From UBA10649 sp963793105 (GTDB lineage: Bacteria; Actinomycetota; Actinomycetes; S36-B12), in assembly GCA_963793105.1 (NCBI GenBank), contig CAWBZB010000006.1:124001-188000 (forward strand): a stretch of 64,000 nucleotides of DNA, given 5' to 3'. Below, piece by piece: positions 42,672 through 51,118 of the stretch. Each line of letters opens with the position of its first letter. Position 1 is the stretch's first letter. The translations under genes were made by a program, and so were the position numbers. The notes beneath the pieces are model-generated. The model ran no database searches, had not been told where the DNA came from, and worked only from the letters and a program-made list of their open reading frames with translations.

Positions 42672-44465
42672 ATGAGAACCGAATTCTCCGTGCCCCCCGT
42701 CGTGCCCACCCCGACCTCCGGAAGCCTTGTCGACCACGTCGTCGACAACGCGCGGAAGACGCCCGACCACGTCGCCCTCTCGATTCCCCGAGGGGACGCC
42801 TGGGTAGGCGTGACGTCCGCGCAGTTCCTGGAGGAGGTCAAGGCCGTCGCCAAGGGCATCGTGGCCAACGGCGTGGAGCCCGGCGAGCGCATCGGCGTGA
42901 TGAGCCGTACGAGGTACGAGTGGACCCTGGTCGACTACGCGATCTGGTACGCGGGAGCCGTCAGCGTGCCCGTCTACGAGACGTCCTCAGCGGAGCAGAT
43001 CCAGTGGATGCTCAGCGACTCCGGATCCGTGGCCGTCTTCCTCGAGAGCGAGAAGAACAAGCGCACCTTCGATGAGGTCGCCGTGCACATCCCCACGACC
43101 ACTCGCGTCTGGGTCTTCGAGGACGGTGTCATCGACGAGCTGAAGGCAGACGGGCGCGAGGTCTCCGACGAGACCCTGGAGGAACGCCGCGCCACCCTGA
43201 ACCCGGACTCCGTCGCCACGATCATCTACACCTCCGGAACCACCGGGCGGCCCAAGGGCTGCACGCTCACCCACCGGAACTTCATGTTCGAGGTGGACAA
43301 CGTCGTCAACGGGCTGCCCGACGTCTTCCTTGCGCCCGGCTCGTCGACCCTGCTCTTCCTGCCGATCGCCCACGTCTTCGGTCGCGCGATCGAACTCGGC
43401 TGCATCCGGGCCGGCGTACGACTCGGCCATGCCGCCGACATCAAGCAGCTCCTCCCCGGACTGGCGTCGTTCCAGCCCACGTTCCTCCTCGCCGTGCCGC
43501 GCGTGTTCGAGAAGATCTACAACTCTGCGCAGCAGAAGGCCGTCGCCGATGGCAAGGGGAAGATCTTCGACACCGCCGCCAACACCGCCATCGAGTACAG
43601 CAAGGCACTCGACGCGGGCGGCCCCGGACTCCTGCTGAAGCTCAAGCACGGCCTGTTCGACCGCCTCGTGTACGGCAAGCTCCGTCACGCCATGGGCGGT
43701 CAGATGCGGTGGGCAGTCTCCGGCGGCGCTCCGCTGGGATCTCGCCTCGGGCACTTCTTCCGCGGCATCAACGTCACGATCCTCGAGGGCTACGGGCTCA
43801 CCGAGACCTCCGCCGCGACCACCGTGAACCGGCCGAGCGCACTACGCATCGGCAGCGTGGGCCAGCCCCTGCCCGGCGCCAAGGTCAAGGTGGCCGAGGA
43901 CGGCGAGCTCCTGCTGGGCGGCGACCAGATCTTCGTCGGCTACTGGAACAACCCGACGGCAACCGCTGAGGCCATCGAGCCGGACGGCTGGTTCCACTCG
44001 GGCGACATCGGCGAGATCGACGACGACGGGTTCGTCAAGATCACCGGCCGGAAGAAGGAGCTCCTCGTCACGGCGGCCGGCAAGAACGTGGCACCCGCCG
44101 TGCTGGAGGACCGCCTGCGCGCCAACTGGCTGGTCAGCCAGTGCATGGTCGTCGGCGATGCCAAGCCGTTCATCGCGGCGCTGGTCACCATCGACCCCGA
44201 GTCGTTCCCGGCCTGGGCCAAGCAGAACGAGAAGGGCGACGCCACCGTCGCCGACCTGGTCGACGATCCGGACCTGGTCGCGGCGATCCAGGCCGCGGTC
44301 GACGACGCCAACAAGGCGGTCTCGCACGCGGAGGCGATCAAGAAGTTCAAGATTCTCAAGGTCGACTGGACCGAGGAAGGTGGCCAGATCACCCCGTCGC
44401 TGAAGCTCAAGCGCCAGGTGGTCATGCAGGAGTTCGGGGCCGACGTGGAGTCGCTGTACTCCTAG
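42672..44465 (+). CDS. fadD15: Long-chain fatty acid-CoA ligase (FadD15 type)
   Basis: A 597-residue AMP-forming acyl-CoA synthetase. The AMP motif IIYTSGTTGRPKGCTLTHRN is intact. EGYGLTETSAATTVNRPS is the A5 motif, GWFHSGDIGEIDDDGFVKI the hinge Asp and GRKKELLVTAAGKNVAP the A8 region. The length matches the long-chain FadD15 group. It activates fatty acids for lipid synthesis or degradation. The stop shares a CTAG with the stop of the decayed gene on the other strand. Confidence 0.92.
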   Translation: MRTEFSVPPVVPTPTSGSLVDHVVDNARKTPDHVALSIPRGDAWVGVTSAQFLEEVKAVAKGIVANGVEPGERIGVMSRTRYEWTLVDYAIWYAGAVSVPVYETSSAEQIQWMLSDSGSVAVFLESEKNKRTFDEVAVHIPTTTRVWVFEDGVIDELKADGREVSDETLEERRATLNPDSVATIIYTSGTTGRPKGCTLTHRNFMFEVDNVVNGLPDVFLAPGSSTLLFLPIAHVFGRAIELGCIRAGVRLGHAADIKQLLPGLASFQPTFLLAVPRVFEKIYNSAQQKAVADGKGKIFDTAANTAIEYSKALDAGGPGLLLKLKHGLFDRLVYGKLRHAMGGQMRWAVSGGAPLGSRLGHFFRGINVTILEGYGLTETSAATTVNRPSALRIGSVGQPLPGAKVKVAEDGELLLGGDQIFVGYWNNPTATAEAIEPDGWFHSGDIGEIDDDGFVKITGRKKELLVTAAGKNVAPAVLEDRLRANWLVSQCMVVGDAKPFIAALVTIDPESFPAWAKQNEKGDATVADLVDDPDLVAAIQAAVDDANKAVSHAEAIKKFKILKVDWTEEGGQITPSLKLKRQVVMQEFGADVESLYS

Positions 44466-44760
44466 CGCGGAGCGTCGTCGGCCAGGGCGTCACTAGGCAG
44501 AGGCACGTCGAGTTCACGGCTCGCGCTCCGGCGGATCAGCGGTTCGACCTCGGCGACGTTTCGGGCGAGATCTTCCTGCTCCTCGGCCGCCTTGCCGTAC
44601 GGGTTGTTGATACGGGACCGCACGCGATCGAGCAGCGATTCAGTGAGACACCGATCGAGACCACCTGCTCGAACCTGTCGTAGAACGGGCCTTGATTCCG
44701 CGCCGTCCTCGAGACGGCGATCGTGGCGGGGTCGGGTTCACGAGTGACGCAGGTGGAACG
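44462..44760 (-). pseudogene. 3' remnant of a P-loop (AAA/shikimate-kinase-like) nucleotide kinase gene
   Basis: No intact gene covers this stretch, but translation shows NQGPFYDRFEQVVSIGVS followed, after a shift near 44645, by ESLLDRVRSRINNPYGKAAE and a tail ending in a stop at 44464-44462. This resembles the C-terminal half of small P-loop kinases with an NNPYGK lid and an RFDxVV strand. The P-loop half is missing. The shift needs one missing base (or two extra), the opposite sign to the +1 breaks elsewhere. It is most simply a truncated, decaying gene. Confidence 0.55.
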
Positions 44761-44790
44761 CCGGTCGAATGCACCTCGATGGCGCGGGAG

Positions 44791-44859
44791 AAGCGGTCAG
44801 ATCACCGGCATTTCCGCTCCGAGATGACCGCTTGTCCCCGTTAGCGGGACAAACGGTCA
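44791..44859 (-). terminator. Nested palindromes downstream of the NlpC/P60 gene
   Basis: 44825-44840 (TGACCGCTTGTCCCCG) pairs with 44845-44859 around TTAG, with one mismatch and one bulge. AAGCGGTCA at 44791-44799 is also complementary to TGACCGCTT at 44825-44833, allowing an alternative pairing. The set lies just after the NlpC/P60 stop and is likely its terminator. No gene is seen in 44761-44896. Confidence 0.6.
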
Positions 44860-44896
44860 GGGTCGGGTGCAGGGGTGACCGGCTCGGTCAGCGCAC

Positions 44897-46010
44897 CTAG
44901 CCGACGACTCGGCCGATACCGCTGAAGTAGTTCTTGTACCAGGGGCCGAGGATGTCGGACACCAGGACGCCGCTGCTCGGGTTCGCGGCGTGCACCATCT
45001 TGCCGTTGCCGATGTACAGGCCCACGTGGTGGACGCCGCCACCGAAGTAGAACACCAGGTCGCCGGGCTGTGCCTCGCTCAGCGGGATGCGCCGGGTGCT
45101 GCTGTACTGCGAGTAGCTGTAGTGCGGCAGTGACACGCCGGACTGGCGCCAGGCGGTCATGGTCAGACCGGAGCAGTCGAAGGAGTCAGGACCTGCCGCG
45201 GCGGCCACGTAGCGGTCGCCCACCTGGGCCAGGGCGTAGGAGACGGCCGCGGCGGCACGGCTGCCGCCGGTGTAGCCACCGCCAGCGCTCGACGGGCCGG
45301 ATCCGCTGACGCTCGAGGACGAACTGGAGTTGAGTGCGGCCGAAGCGGCGCGAGCCGCGGCGAGACCGGCCTGGCGCTCCTCCTCGGCGAGGGCCGCGAG
45401 GCGGCGGCGCTCCTCTGCCTCGAGACCGGCGAGGATGCCCTCGGCGTCATCGAGCTGCTGAGCCGCGTCCTGCTTCGCGTCCGACATCTCGTCGCGGTAC
45501 TTCTGCGCGATGGCTTCCTTGTCCTTGACCGCGGCCTCGCTCTGCGCGAGGCGCAGGCGGGCGGTCTGGGTGCGACGCAGGGACGACGCCTGGGAGTTGG
45601 CCACCTGGTTGAGCGCGGCCGCCTGGGCGAGGAACTCGGTCGGGTCGTCTGCCAGGAGGACCTGAAGGGAGGTGTCGATGCCCCCGCTGGTGTACGTGGC
45701 GCGGGCCAGGTCGTCGACCGACGAGAGGATCACCTGGAGCTGCGAGCGCTCGCGCGACACCTTCTTCTTCAGTCCGGCGAGCGTCGCCTGGACGTCTCCG
45801 AGCTGGTTGCGCGCCGAGTTGTACCGCTCCGTGGCTGCCTCGGCCTTGGCCTGCAGCGTGCGAACCTGATCGCGGACCTGCTCGATGTCACGGCCGGGGC
45901 GCGGCTGACGCATTGGGGATGATGGCGACACCTGTCAGGAACAGTGCTGCCGATGCGAGGCCGATGAGGGCGGTCTGCGTCCGGCCGGGCCGTCTGAAAC
46001 GGGAGTGCAC
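44897..46010 (-). CDS. Secreted NlpC/P60 peptidoglycan endopeptidase with N-terminal coiled coil (one apparent frameshift)
   Basis: A 370-residue protein after removing one G from 45896-45899, which joins the signal peptide to the mature part. The GTG at 46010 has AAAGGA six bases upstream. A signal peptide (TALIGLASAALFLTGVAI, cleavage near SAA) is followed by a long coiled coil (about residues 45-215), a Ser/Gly linker and an NlpC/P60 domain. The catalytic Cys lies in DSFDCSGLTMTAWRQ and the His in GGGVHHVGLYIGNG. It cleaves peptide stems during division, like the RipA/Rv2190c group. Confidence 0.88.
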
Positions 46011-46061
46011 GCCGATCCTTTCGCCTACGTCTGGTCCATCACATGCGGTCCACCTATGACA

Positions 46062-46084
46062 ACGCCCGCGGGTCGCGCGGGCGT
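46062..46084 (-). other. 5'-leader hairpin of the NlpC/P60 gene
   Basis: ACGCCCGCG (46062-46070) and its complement (46076-46084) form a 9-bp stem with a 5-base loop, about 55 bases before the start. A likely promoter (CACCAATCTGTTACCTT on the minus strand, about 46103-46119) lies upstream, so the hairpin would be transcribed. I see no match to the c-di-AMP riboswitch core. Confidence 0.45.
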
Positions 46085-46261
46085 CGCATCTGCGTCCGTC
46101 CAAGGTAACAGATTGGTGACGACGCGCCTCCCCGTGTCCCGTAACCGGACGATCGCCACCCTGCTCGCCGTGTGACGCGCACACCCGGACGGACGTTCCG
46201 GAACGTGTCGCGCGTCACGTCCGGGCGTCGCCGGCCGCCTTCACGGGTCGAGGCGAGGGGG

Positions 46262-46519
46262 TCAACTCGCCTGGGATCGGGGCACCAGGCGGAGCGGCGG
46301 CACCAGCCCGGAGTCGGCCAGCACGGCGAGGGCGGCCGCGTGCTCGTCCTCCACGTCCCGGACGGTCGAAAGGGACGAAAGTGGGATAACCGGCAAATCG
46401 CTCGGGTCGCGGGTGCCGCCCCCGGTCGCGGCTCCCTCCGGCGCCCCCAGCAGGACGGAGACCACGCAGTCGTCGCAGGCGAGGCCGGCAACCGCACATG
46501 AACCACAGTCGATGATCAT
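46262..46519 (-). CDS. Small conserved Cys-rich protein
   Basis: An 85-residue protein with two CxxC pairs at the N-terminus (IIDCGSCAVAGLACDDCVV), then a flexible segment, then ALAVLADSGLVPPLRLVP. I recognise this pattern from small conserved actinobacterial proteins next to NlpC/P60 genes. The cysteines could bind zinc or an Fe-S cluster. Function unknown. It lies between the NlpC/P60 promoter region and the zinc-ribbon gene, all on the minus strand. Confidence 0.7.
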   Translation of the reverse strand: MIIDCGSCAVAGLACDDCVVSVLLGAPEGAATGGGTRDPSDLPVIPLSSLSTVRDVEDEHAAALAVLADSGLVPPLRLVPRSQAS

Positions 46520-46597
46520 GCCGACACGCTAGGTCGACGGTCTGACAGTCGCGCGCCGGCCGGGCTCGGCACCGGCCTCGTGACGCCCCCGCGGCGC

Positions 46598-46876
46598 TCA
46601 GGGCCCGCCGTCGCCCGGACCCTCGGAGGACGGCCCCCCGAATTCCGGGCGGGCAACGATCTCTATCCGGTCCGCGGCCCCGCACCAGCGGCAGGCCACG
46701 GCCTCGAGGGTCTCCTTGAGGACCTCGGTCTCCTCGATGGCCGGCTCGCCGGCCATCGACGCGTGCCAGTACTCGCGGACCCGGGTGGTGCGGGTCACGT
46801 CGAAGCGCGTGAGGTTGCCGCAGTGGGCACAGCGCCAGCGGGACCGCTCGTCGGGGATCACAGGGGTGTCAGCCAC
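46598..46876 (-). CDS. Small zinc-ribbon protein, conserved in actinobacteria
   Basis: A 92-residue protein with two Cys pairs, WRCAHCGNLTRFDV and VACRWCGAADRIEIV, separated by a conserved TTRVREYWHASMAGE region. This is a complete zinc ribbon. Its function is unknown. It is the first of two small Cys-rich genes on the minus strand and divergent from the exonuclease gene. Confidence 0.72.
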   Translation of the reverse strand: MADTPVIPDERSRWRCAHCGNLTRFDVTRTTRVREYWHASMAGEPAIEETEVLKETLEAVACRWCGAADRIEIVARPEFGGPSSEGPGDGGP

Positions 46877-46943
46877 GGTGGGACTCTATCCATCGAGCCG
46901 ACGGGCTCGGTCGCGCCTACCCGCCGTTGTCAGGGCCCTCCCC

Positions 46944-46949
46944 TAGCGT
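46944..46949 (+). promoter_or_regulatory. Probable leaderless -10 (TAGCGT)
   Basis: TAGCGT ends 6 bases before the ATG at 46956. Confidence 0.5.
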
Positions 46950-46955
46950 CGAGGA

Positions 46956-48782
46956 ATGACCCACTCCCCGGCGGGCGTTCCCGGTGCCGGAACCCAGATC
47001 AGCTTCACCGAGCTGGGCACCCCGCTGGCCGAGGTCACCTTCATGATCGTCGATCTCGAGACCACGGGCGGGGCGCCGGTCGACGCCGGCATCACCGAGA
47101 TCGGCGCCCTCAAGGTGCGCGGCGGCGTCGTCATCGGCGAATTCCAGACGCTGGTCAACCCGGGCGAGTCGATTCCGCCGTTCGTCGCCTCCCTCACCGG
47201 CATCACCGACGCGTTCGTGGCGACCGCGCCCACCCTGGCCGCCGTGCTGCCCACCTTCCTGGAGTTCGCCCGGGGCACCGTCCTGGTCGCCCACAACGCC
47301 CCCTATGACGTCGGGTTCCTCAAGGGCGCATGCGCGAAACTGGGCCATGACTGGCCCGACCCTCCCGTCGTCGACACCGCGCGACTGGCCCGCGTCGCCC
47401 TGCATCGCGACGAGGTCCGCAACTGCAAGCTGTCCACCCTGGCCGCCCACTTCCGGGCAACGGTGACGCCGACGCACCGGGCCTTCGACGACGCCCGCGC
47501 CACCGCCGACGTGCTGCACGGCCTGATCGAACGCGCCGGCGACCTCGGGGTGAGCACGCTGGAGGATCTCCAGGCCTTCTCGTCGCGGGTGAGCGCCGCC
47601 CAACGGACCAAGCGCCACCTGGCCCACGGACTCCCGGACGCACCCGGGGTCTACGTCTTCCAGGACTCCCAGGGCACGGCCCTCTACGTGGGCACCTCGC
47701 GCCGCATCCGCACGCGGGTGCGCAGCTACTTCACGGCCTCCGAGCAGCGCCGCCGGATGGCGGAGATGATCCGGCTCGCCGACCGGGTCGTCCCCATCGT
47801 CTGCTCCACAGTCCTGGAGGCCCGCGTCCGCGAACTGCGGCTGATCGCCGCCGAGCAGCCGCGATACAACCAACGGTCGACCCGGCCCGAGAAGCAGAGC
47901 TGGCTGAAGCTCACCGACGAGTCGGCCCCTCGACTGACCATCACCCGGGAGGTGGCCGACGATGAGCCCCGGGGGGCTCGCTACCTCGGACCCTTCACCT
48001 CGCGCTCAGCGGCAGAGGCGACGGCGGAGGCACTCCTCCTCGCGCACCCGATCCGCACCTGCACCACCCGGATCGCCCAGCGACCCCGGCAGACCGTCCC
48101 AGGCTGCGCCCTGGCCGAGCTCGGCAAGTGCCTGGCGCCGTGCACCAACCAGGGCGACCGCGACGAGTACGCGGAACGGGTCGCCGGCGTGCGGTCGGCG
48201 ATGTCGGGCGATGTCCGCGCGGTCGTGGCCGAGGTCGAGCTGCGCATGGGGCGGCTGTCGGACGAGGAGCGCTACGAGGAGGCGGCGGTCTGGCGCGAGC
48301 GACTCGGCCATCTCGTCGGGGCGAGCCTTCGGGCGCACCGACTGGGCATGCTCTCCCGCTGTGCCGAACTGGTGGCCGCCCGACCGACGAGCGATCGGGC
48401 CTGGGAGATCCACGTCATCCGACATGGCCGTCTGGCGGCCGCCGGCCTGGCCGCCTCCGGCACCGACCCCCGGCCGATCGTCGACGCCCTCAGGTCCGCG
48501 GCGGAACACGTCCCTGCGCCGATCGGCCCCGTACCCTCGGGCCTGACGGAGGAGGCGCTGGAGCTCGTGGCCTGGCTCGACTCGGACGGCGTACGGCTCG
48601 TGCACGTCGATCAGGCACTGGCCCTGCCCATCGACTGCGGTGGCTCGTTGGTGACGCGACTCGGGGAGGTGCGCCGCGAGCTCCAGCGGTCCAGGTTCGC
48701 CGAGGACCACGCGGCCATCGGCGGCGGTCGGCCCCGAGGGCCCGTGGACGCGCGCGCGGTGACCCGGATGCTCAGCGCCTGA
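46956..48782 (+). CDS. DEDD 3'-5' exonuclease fused to UvrC-like GIY-YIG endonuclease
   Basis: A 608-residue protein. The exonuclease domain (about 28-195) has FMIVDLETTGGAPVDAGITE, LVAHNAPYDVGFLKG and HRAFDDARATADVLHGL, the DEDDh residues of DnaQ/PolIII-epsilon. A GIY-YIG domain follows at about 228-305 (PGVYVFQDSQGTALYVGTS), then a UvrC/Cho-like region with ALAELGKCLAPC. Actinobacteria commonly carry this fusion (Rv2191 position), proposed to act in repair. The 3' end overlaps trpD on the other strand by 11 bases. Confidence 0.9.
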   Translation: MTHSPAGVPGAGTQISFTELGTPLAEVTFMIVDLETTGGAPVDAGITEIGALKVRGGVVIGEFQTLVNPGESIPPFVASLTGITDAFVATAPTLAAVLPTFLEFARGTVLVAHNAPYDVGFLKGACAKLGHDWPDPPVVDTARLARVALHRDEVRNCKLSTLAAHFRATVTPTHRAFDDARATADVLHGLIERAGDLGVSTLEDLQAFSSRVSAAQRTKRHLAHGLPDAPGVYVFQDSQGTALYVGTSRRIRTRVRSYFTASEQRRRMAEMIRLADRVVPIVCSTVLEARVRELRLIAAEQPRYNQRSTRPEKQSWLKLTDESAPRLTITREVADDEPRGARYLGPFTSRSAAEATAEALLLAHPIRTCTTRIAQRPRQTVPGCALAELGKCLAPCTNQGDRDEYAERVAGVRSAMSGDVRAVVAEVELRMGRLSDEERYEEAAVWRERLGHLVGASLRAHRLGMLSRCAELVAARPTSDRAWEIHVIRHGRLAAAGLAASGTDPRPIVDALRSAAEHVPAPIGPVPSGLTEEALELVAWLDSDGVRLVHVDQALALPIDCGGSLVTRLGEVRRELQRSRFAEDHAAIGGGRPRGPVDARAVTRMLSA

Positions 48783-49896
48783 GGCTGACCGTCACCGCGA
48801 TCCAGTCGTGGAGCACCTCGAGCGCTCGACCGGTCTGGAGCACCTCGCGCACCCCCGGGAGCTGGTCGGCGATCCGTTCCGCCAGGGGCCGTGCGTCGAC
48901 GGGGTCCCCGTGGGCGGCGGCGACCGCCGCTCGATAGGCGACCATCGCCGCGGCCGCGTTCACGGCGACGGCATCCCGGATCGCCGCCACCCGCTCGGCA
49001 TCGGGTCCCGTGGGCGCACCGAGTCCCAGGCTCGCGACGAGCAGCTCGGCATTCCGGCCACTGTCGCCACCCCGCAGGAGCTCCCGCTCGGTCCGGGCGA
49101 TGCCCAGCTCCACCGTGTCGAGCACGGCCTGCGTCACCGTCGTCGCGGTCGCGTCCCAGACCCGAGTCGGCGCCTCGGTCGAGATCTCATCCAGGCCGTC
49201 CTCGCCCCGAACGACGAGGGCCTTCACGCCTCGCCGGTGGAGAACCTGCGCCATGACCGGGGCCAGGTCGAGATTCGCGCTGCCGATGAGGGCGGCCTCG
49301 GCCCCCCCGGGGTTGGTCAGCGGTCCGAGGATGTTGAAGACCGTCGGCACGCCCAGCTCGCGACGAGTGGGCCCGGCATGCCGCATCGCGGGATGGTGGA
49401 CCTGGGCGAAGCAGAACCCGATGCCGGCCCGCCGCAAGCTCGCCACCACCGCGTCGGGTTCGAGATCGATGACCACTCCCAGCCGCTCCAGAACATCCGC
49501 GGTCCCGGTGGCCGACGAGGCCGCGCGGTTGCCGTGCTTCACGACCGGGGCCCCCGCGGCCGCGCAGACGAGGGCAGCCATGGTCGAGATGTTGACCAGG
49601 TGGGCCTGGTCACCACCCGTCCCCACCACGTCCAGGCACACCGGGTGACCCTCAGCCCCGAAGTCGAGGAGCCTGGCGTGCTCGAGCATGACTCCGGCGA
49701 GGGCGTCCACCTCAGACGCGGTCTCCCCCTTGGCGCGCAGGGCGACGACGAAAGCGGCGATCTGCGCGGAGGAGGCGGAGCCCGCGAGGATCTCCTCCAT
49801 GGCCCAGCGGGCAGCTGCCGGCTCGAGATCCGTTCCGGCCACGAGGCCGGCAAGCACGGACGGCCACGCGGGCAGGCCGTCAGCGGAAGCGGTCAC
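48772..49896 (-). CDS. trpD: Anthranilate phosphoribosyltransferase
   Basis: A 374-residue tryptophan-pathway enzyme that transfers phosphoribose from PRPP to anthranilate. The PRPP loop CLDVVGTGGDQAHLVNISTM is near residue 90. APVVKHGNRAASSATGTADVLE and PTRRELGVPTVFNILGPLTNP are intact, and VVRGEDGLDEIST carries the metal-binding Asp-Glu. It starts 3 bases after the receiver-domain gene and is probably cotranscribed with it; no other trp gene is near. Confidence 0.93.
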   Translation of the reverse strand: MTASADGLPAWPSVLAGLVAGTDLEPAAARWAMEEILAGSASSAQIAAFVVALRAKGETASEVDALAGVMLEHARLLDFGAEGHPVCLDVVGTGGDQAHLVNISTMAALVCAAAGAPVVKHGNRAASSATGTADVLERLGVVIDLEPDAVVASLRRAGIGFCFAQVHHPAMRHAGPTRRELGVPTVFNILGPLTNPGGAEAALIGSANLDLAPVMAQVLHRRGVKALVVRGEDGLDEISTEAPTRVWDATATTVTQAVLDTVELGIARTERELLRGGDSGRNAELLVASLGLGAPTGPDAERVAAIRDAVAVNAAAAMVAYRAAVAAAHGDPVDARPLAERIADQLPGVREVLQTGRALEVLHDWIAVTVSLRR

Positions 49897-49899
49897 AGG

Positions 49900-50337
49900 T
49901 CAGGTGGACGTGGCCACGGCGGCCCGACGACGCAGCACCTTCGCGACGGTCTGCGCCAGCACGATGGCATCGATCGGGTGGGCGGCCACCGCATCGGCGC
50001 GCGACCAGGTCGCCAGCCAGGCGTCCTGCGGCCGTCCGACGATGACGAGGATCGGCGGGCACCGGTAGATCTCGTCCTTCAACTGGCGGCAGATTCCCAT
50101 TCCACCCGCGGGCGTCGCCTCGCCGTCCAGGATGAGGAGGTCGAACCTGCCCTTGTCCGCCTGGGAGATGACCGCAGGCTCGGTGGCGCACTCGACGTAC
50201 TCCAGGGCCGGAAGGTCGGCGGCGGGGCGGCGGCCCAGGGCCGTCATCACCTGCTGCCGGGTGGTGCGATCGTCGCTGTAGACGAGCACCTTCATGGTCG
50301 ACTCGGGAGTCATGTCGGGGGTCTCTGCGTGCGCCAC
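49900..50337 (-). CDS. Stand-alone response-regulator receiver-like protein
   Basis: A 145-residue CheY-like receiver domain without an output domain. KVLVYSDDRTTRQQVMTALG carries the acidic pair, FDLLILDGEATPAGGMGICRQ the phospho-acceptor Asp, and PPILVIVGRPQDAW the Thr/Ser region in modified form. The GTG at 50337 has TAGAGT 7 bases upstream. No histidine kinase is near. Such genes recur upstream of ctaE in actinobacteria, but their role is unknown. Confidence 0.7.
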   Translation of the reverse strand: MAHAETPDMTPESTMKVLVYSDDRTTRQQVMTALGRRPAADLPALEYVECATEPAVISQADKGRFDLLILDGEATPAGGMGICRQLKDEIYRCPPILVIVGRPQDAWLATWSRADAVAAHPIDAIVLAQTVAKVLRRRAAVATST

Positions 50338-50344
50338 GCGCCAA

Positions 50345-50350
50345 ACTCTA
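50345..50350 (-). promoter_or_regulatory. Probable leaderless -10 (TAGAGT)
   Basis: Minus-strand TAGAGT ends 7 bases before the GTG at 50337. Confidence 0.5.
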
Positions 50351-50447
50351 GCCATCTGGCCCGCCGTACCGGGAACCGCCCGCGCCCATGAGGAGATAAA
50401 GAGGCGGGTGTTCGGGGGGTCTCGGTGAAACCGGCCGCCGGATCTGC

Positions 50448-50453
50448 CAGACT
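50448..50453 (+). promoter_or_regulatory. Probable leaderless -10 of ctaE (CAGACT)
   Basis: CAGACT ends 6 bases before the GTG at 50460. Confidence 0.45.
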
Positions 50454-50459
50454 CCCCCC

Positions 50460-51065
50460 GTGGCGAATGCAACGACGACCCCCCAGGCCTACGCCCACGC
50501 GCCGGCGAACCGCCCCAACATGGTGGCGATCGGCACCATCGTGTGGCTCTCCAGCGAGCTCATGTTCTTCGCGGCCCTGTTCGCGATGTACTTCACGCTC
50601 CGCGCCGTCAACCCCGAGTTGTGGGCGCAGGAGACCGAGCTGCTGAACATCCCCTTCGCGAGCATCAACACCACGGTGCTGGTCCTGTCCAGCGTGACCT
50701 GCCAGCTCGGCGTCTTCGCCGCCGAGCGCGGTGACGTCCGGGGGCTGCGCCGGTGGTTCATCATCACCTTCCTTATGGGCGCGTTCTTCATCGCCGGGCA
50801 GGTGACCGAGTACGTCGCGCTCGTCCACGAGGGCCTGACGCTGTCGTCGAACGCCTACGGTTCGGCCTTCTACCTCACGACCGGGTTCCACGGCCTGCAC
50901 GTCACGGGCGGCCTCATCGCCTTCCTGTTCGTGCTCGCGACCACCTACGTCTCCAAGCGCTTCACCCATGACCAGGCGACCCGAGCCATCGTCACGTCGT
51001 ACTACTGGCACTTCGTCGACGTGGTGTGGATCGCCCTGTTCTTCATGATCTACATCCTCAAGTAG
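50460..51065 (+). CDS. ctaE: Cytochrome c oxidase (aa3) subunit III
   Basis: A 201-residue membrane subunit with five hydrophobic segments. WLSSELMFFAALFAMYFTLR and TTGFHGLHVTGGLIAFLFV are subunit III signatures; the C-terminal YYWHFVDVVWIALFFMIYIL is also typical. It stabilises the aa3 oxidase, whose other subunits ctaC/D/F lie at 56.7-59.7 kb on the other strand. It heads the ctaE-qcrCAB operon. The GTG start is supported by CAGACT 6 bases upstream. Confidence 0.94.
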   Translation: MANATTTPQAYAHAPANRPNMVAIGTIVWLSSELMFFAALFAMYFTLRAVNPELWAQETELLNIPFASINTTVLVLSSVTCQLGVFAAERGDVRGLRRWFIITFLMGAFFIAGQVTEYVALVHEGLTLSSNAYGSAFYLTTGFHGLHVTGGLIAFLFVLATTYVSKRFTHDQATRAIVTSYYWHFVDVVWIALFFMIYILK

Positions 51066-51118
51066 CACCCCGCACGCCCACAGCAGACGGCAACACACGG
51101 CAGAGAGGTCCGGCGAGA

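Noticed and set aside
46010..46150. Possible c-di-AMP (ydaO) riboswitch upstream of the NlpC/P60 gene
   Set aside because: Such riboswitches often precede actinobacterial wall hydrolases, but the conserved core is not visible; only a simple 9-bp hairpin is present.
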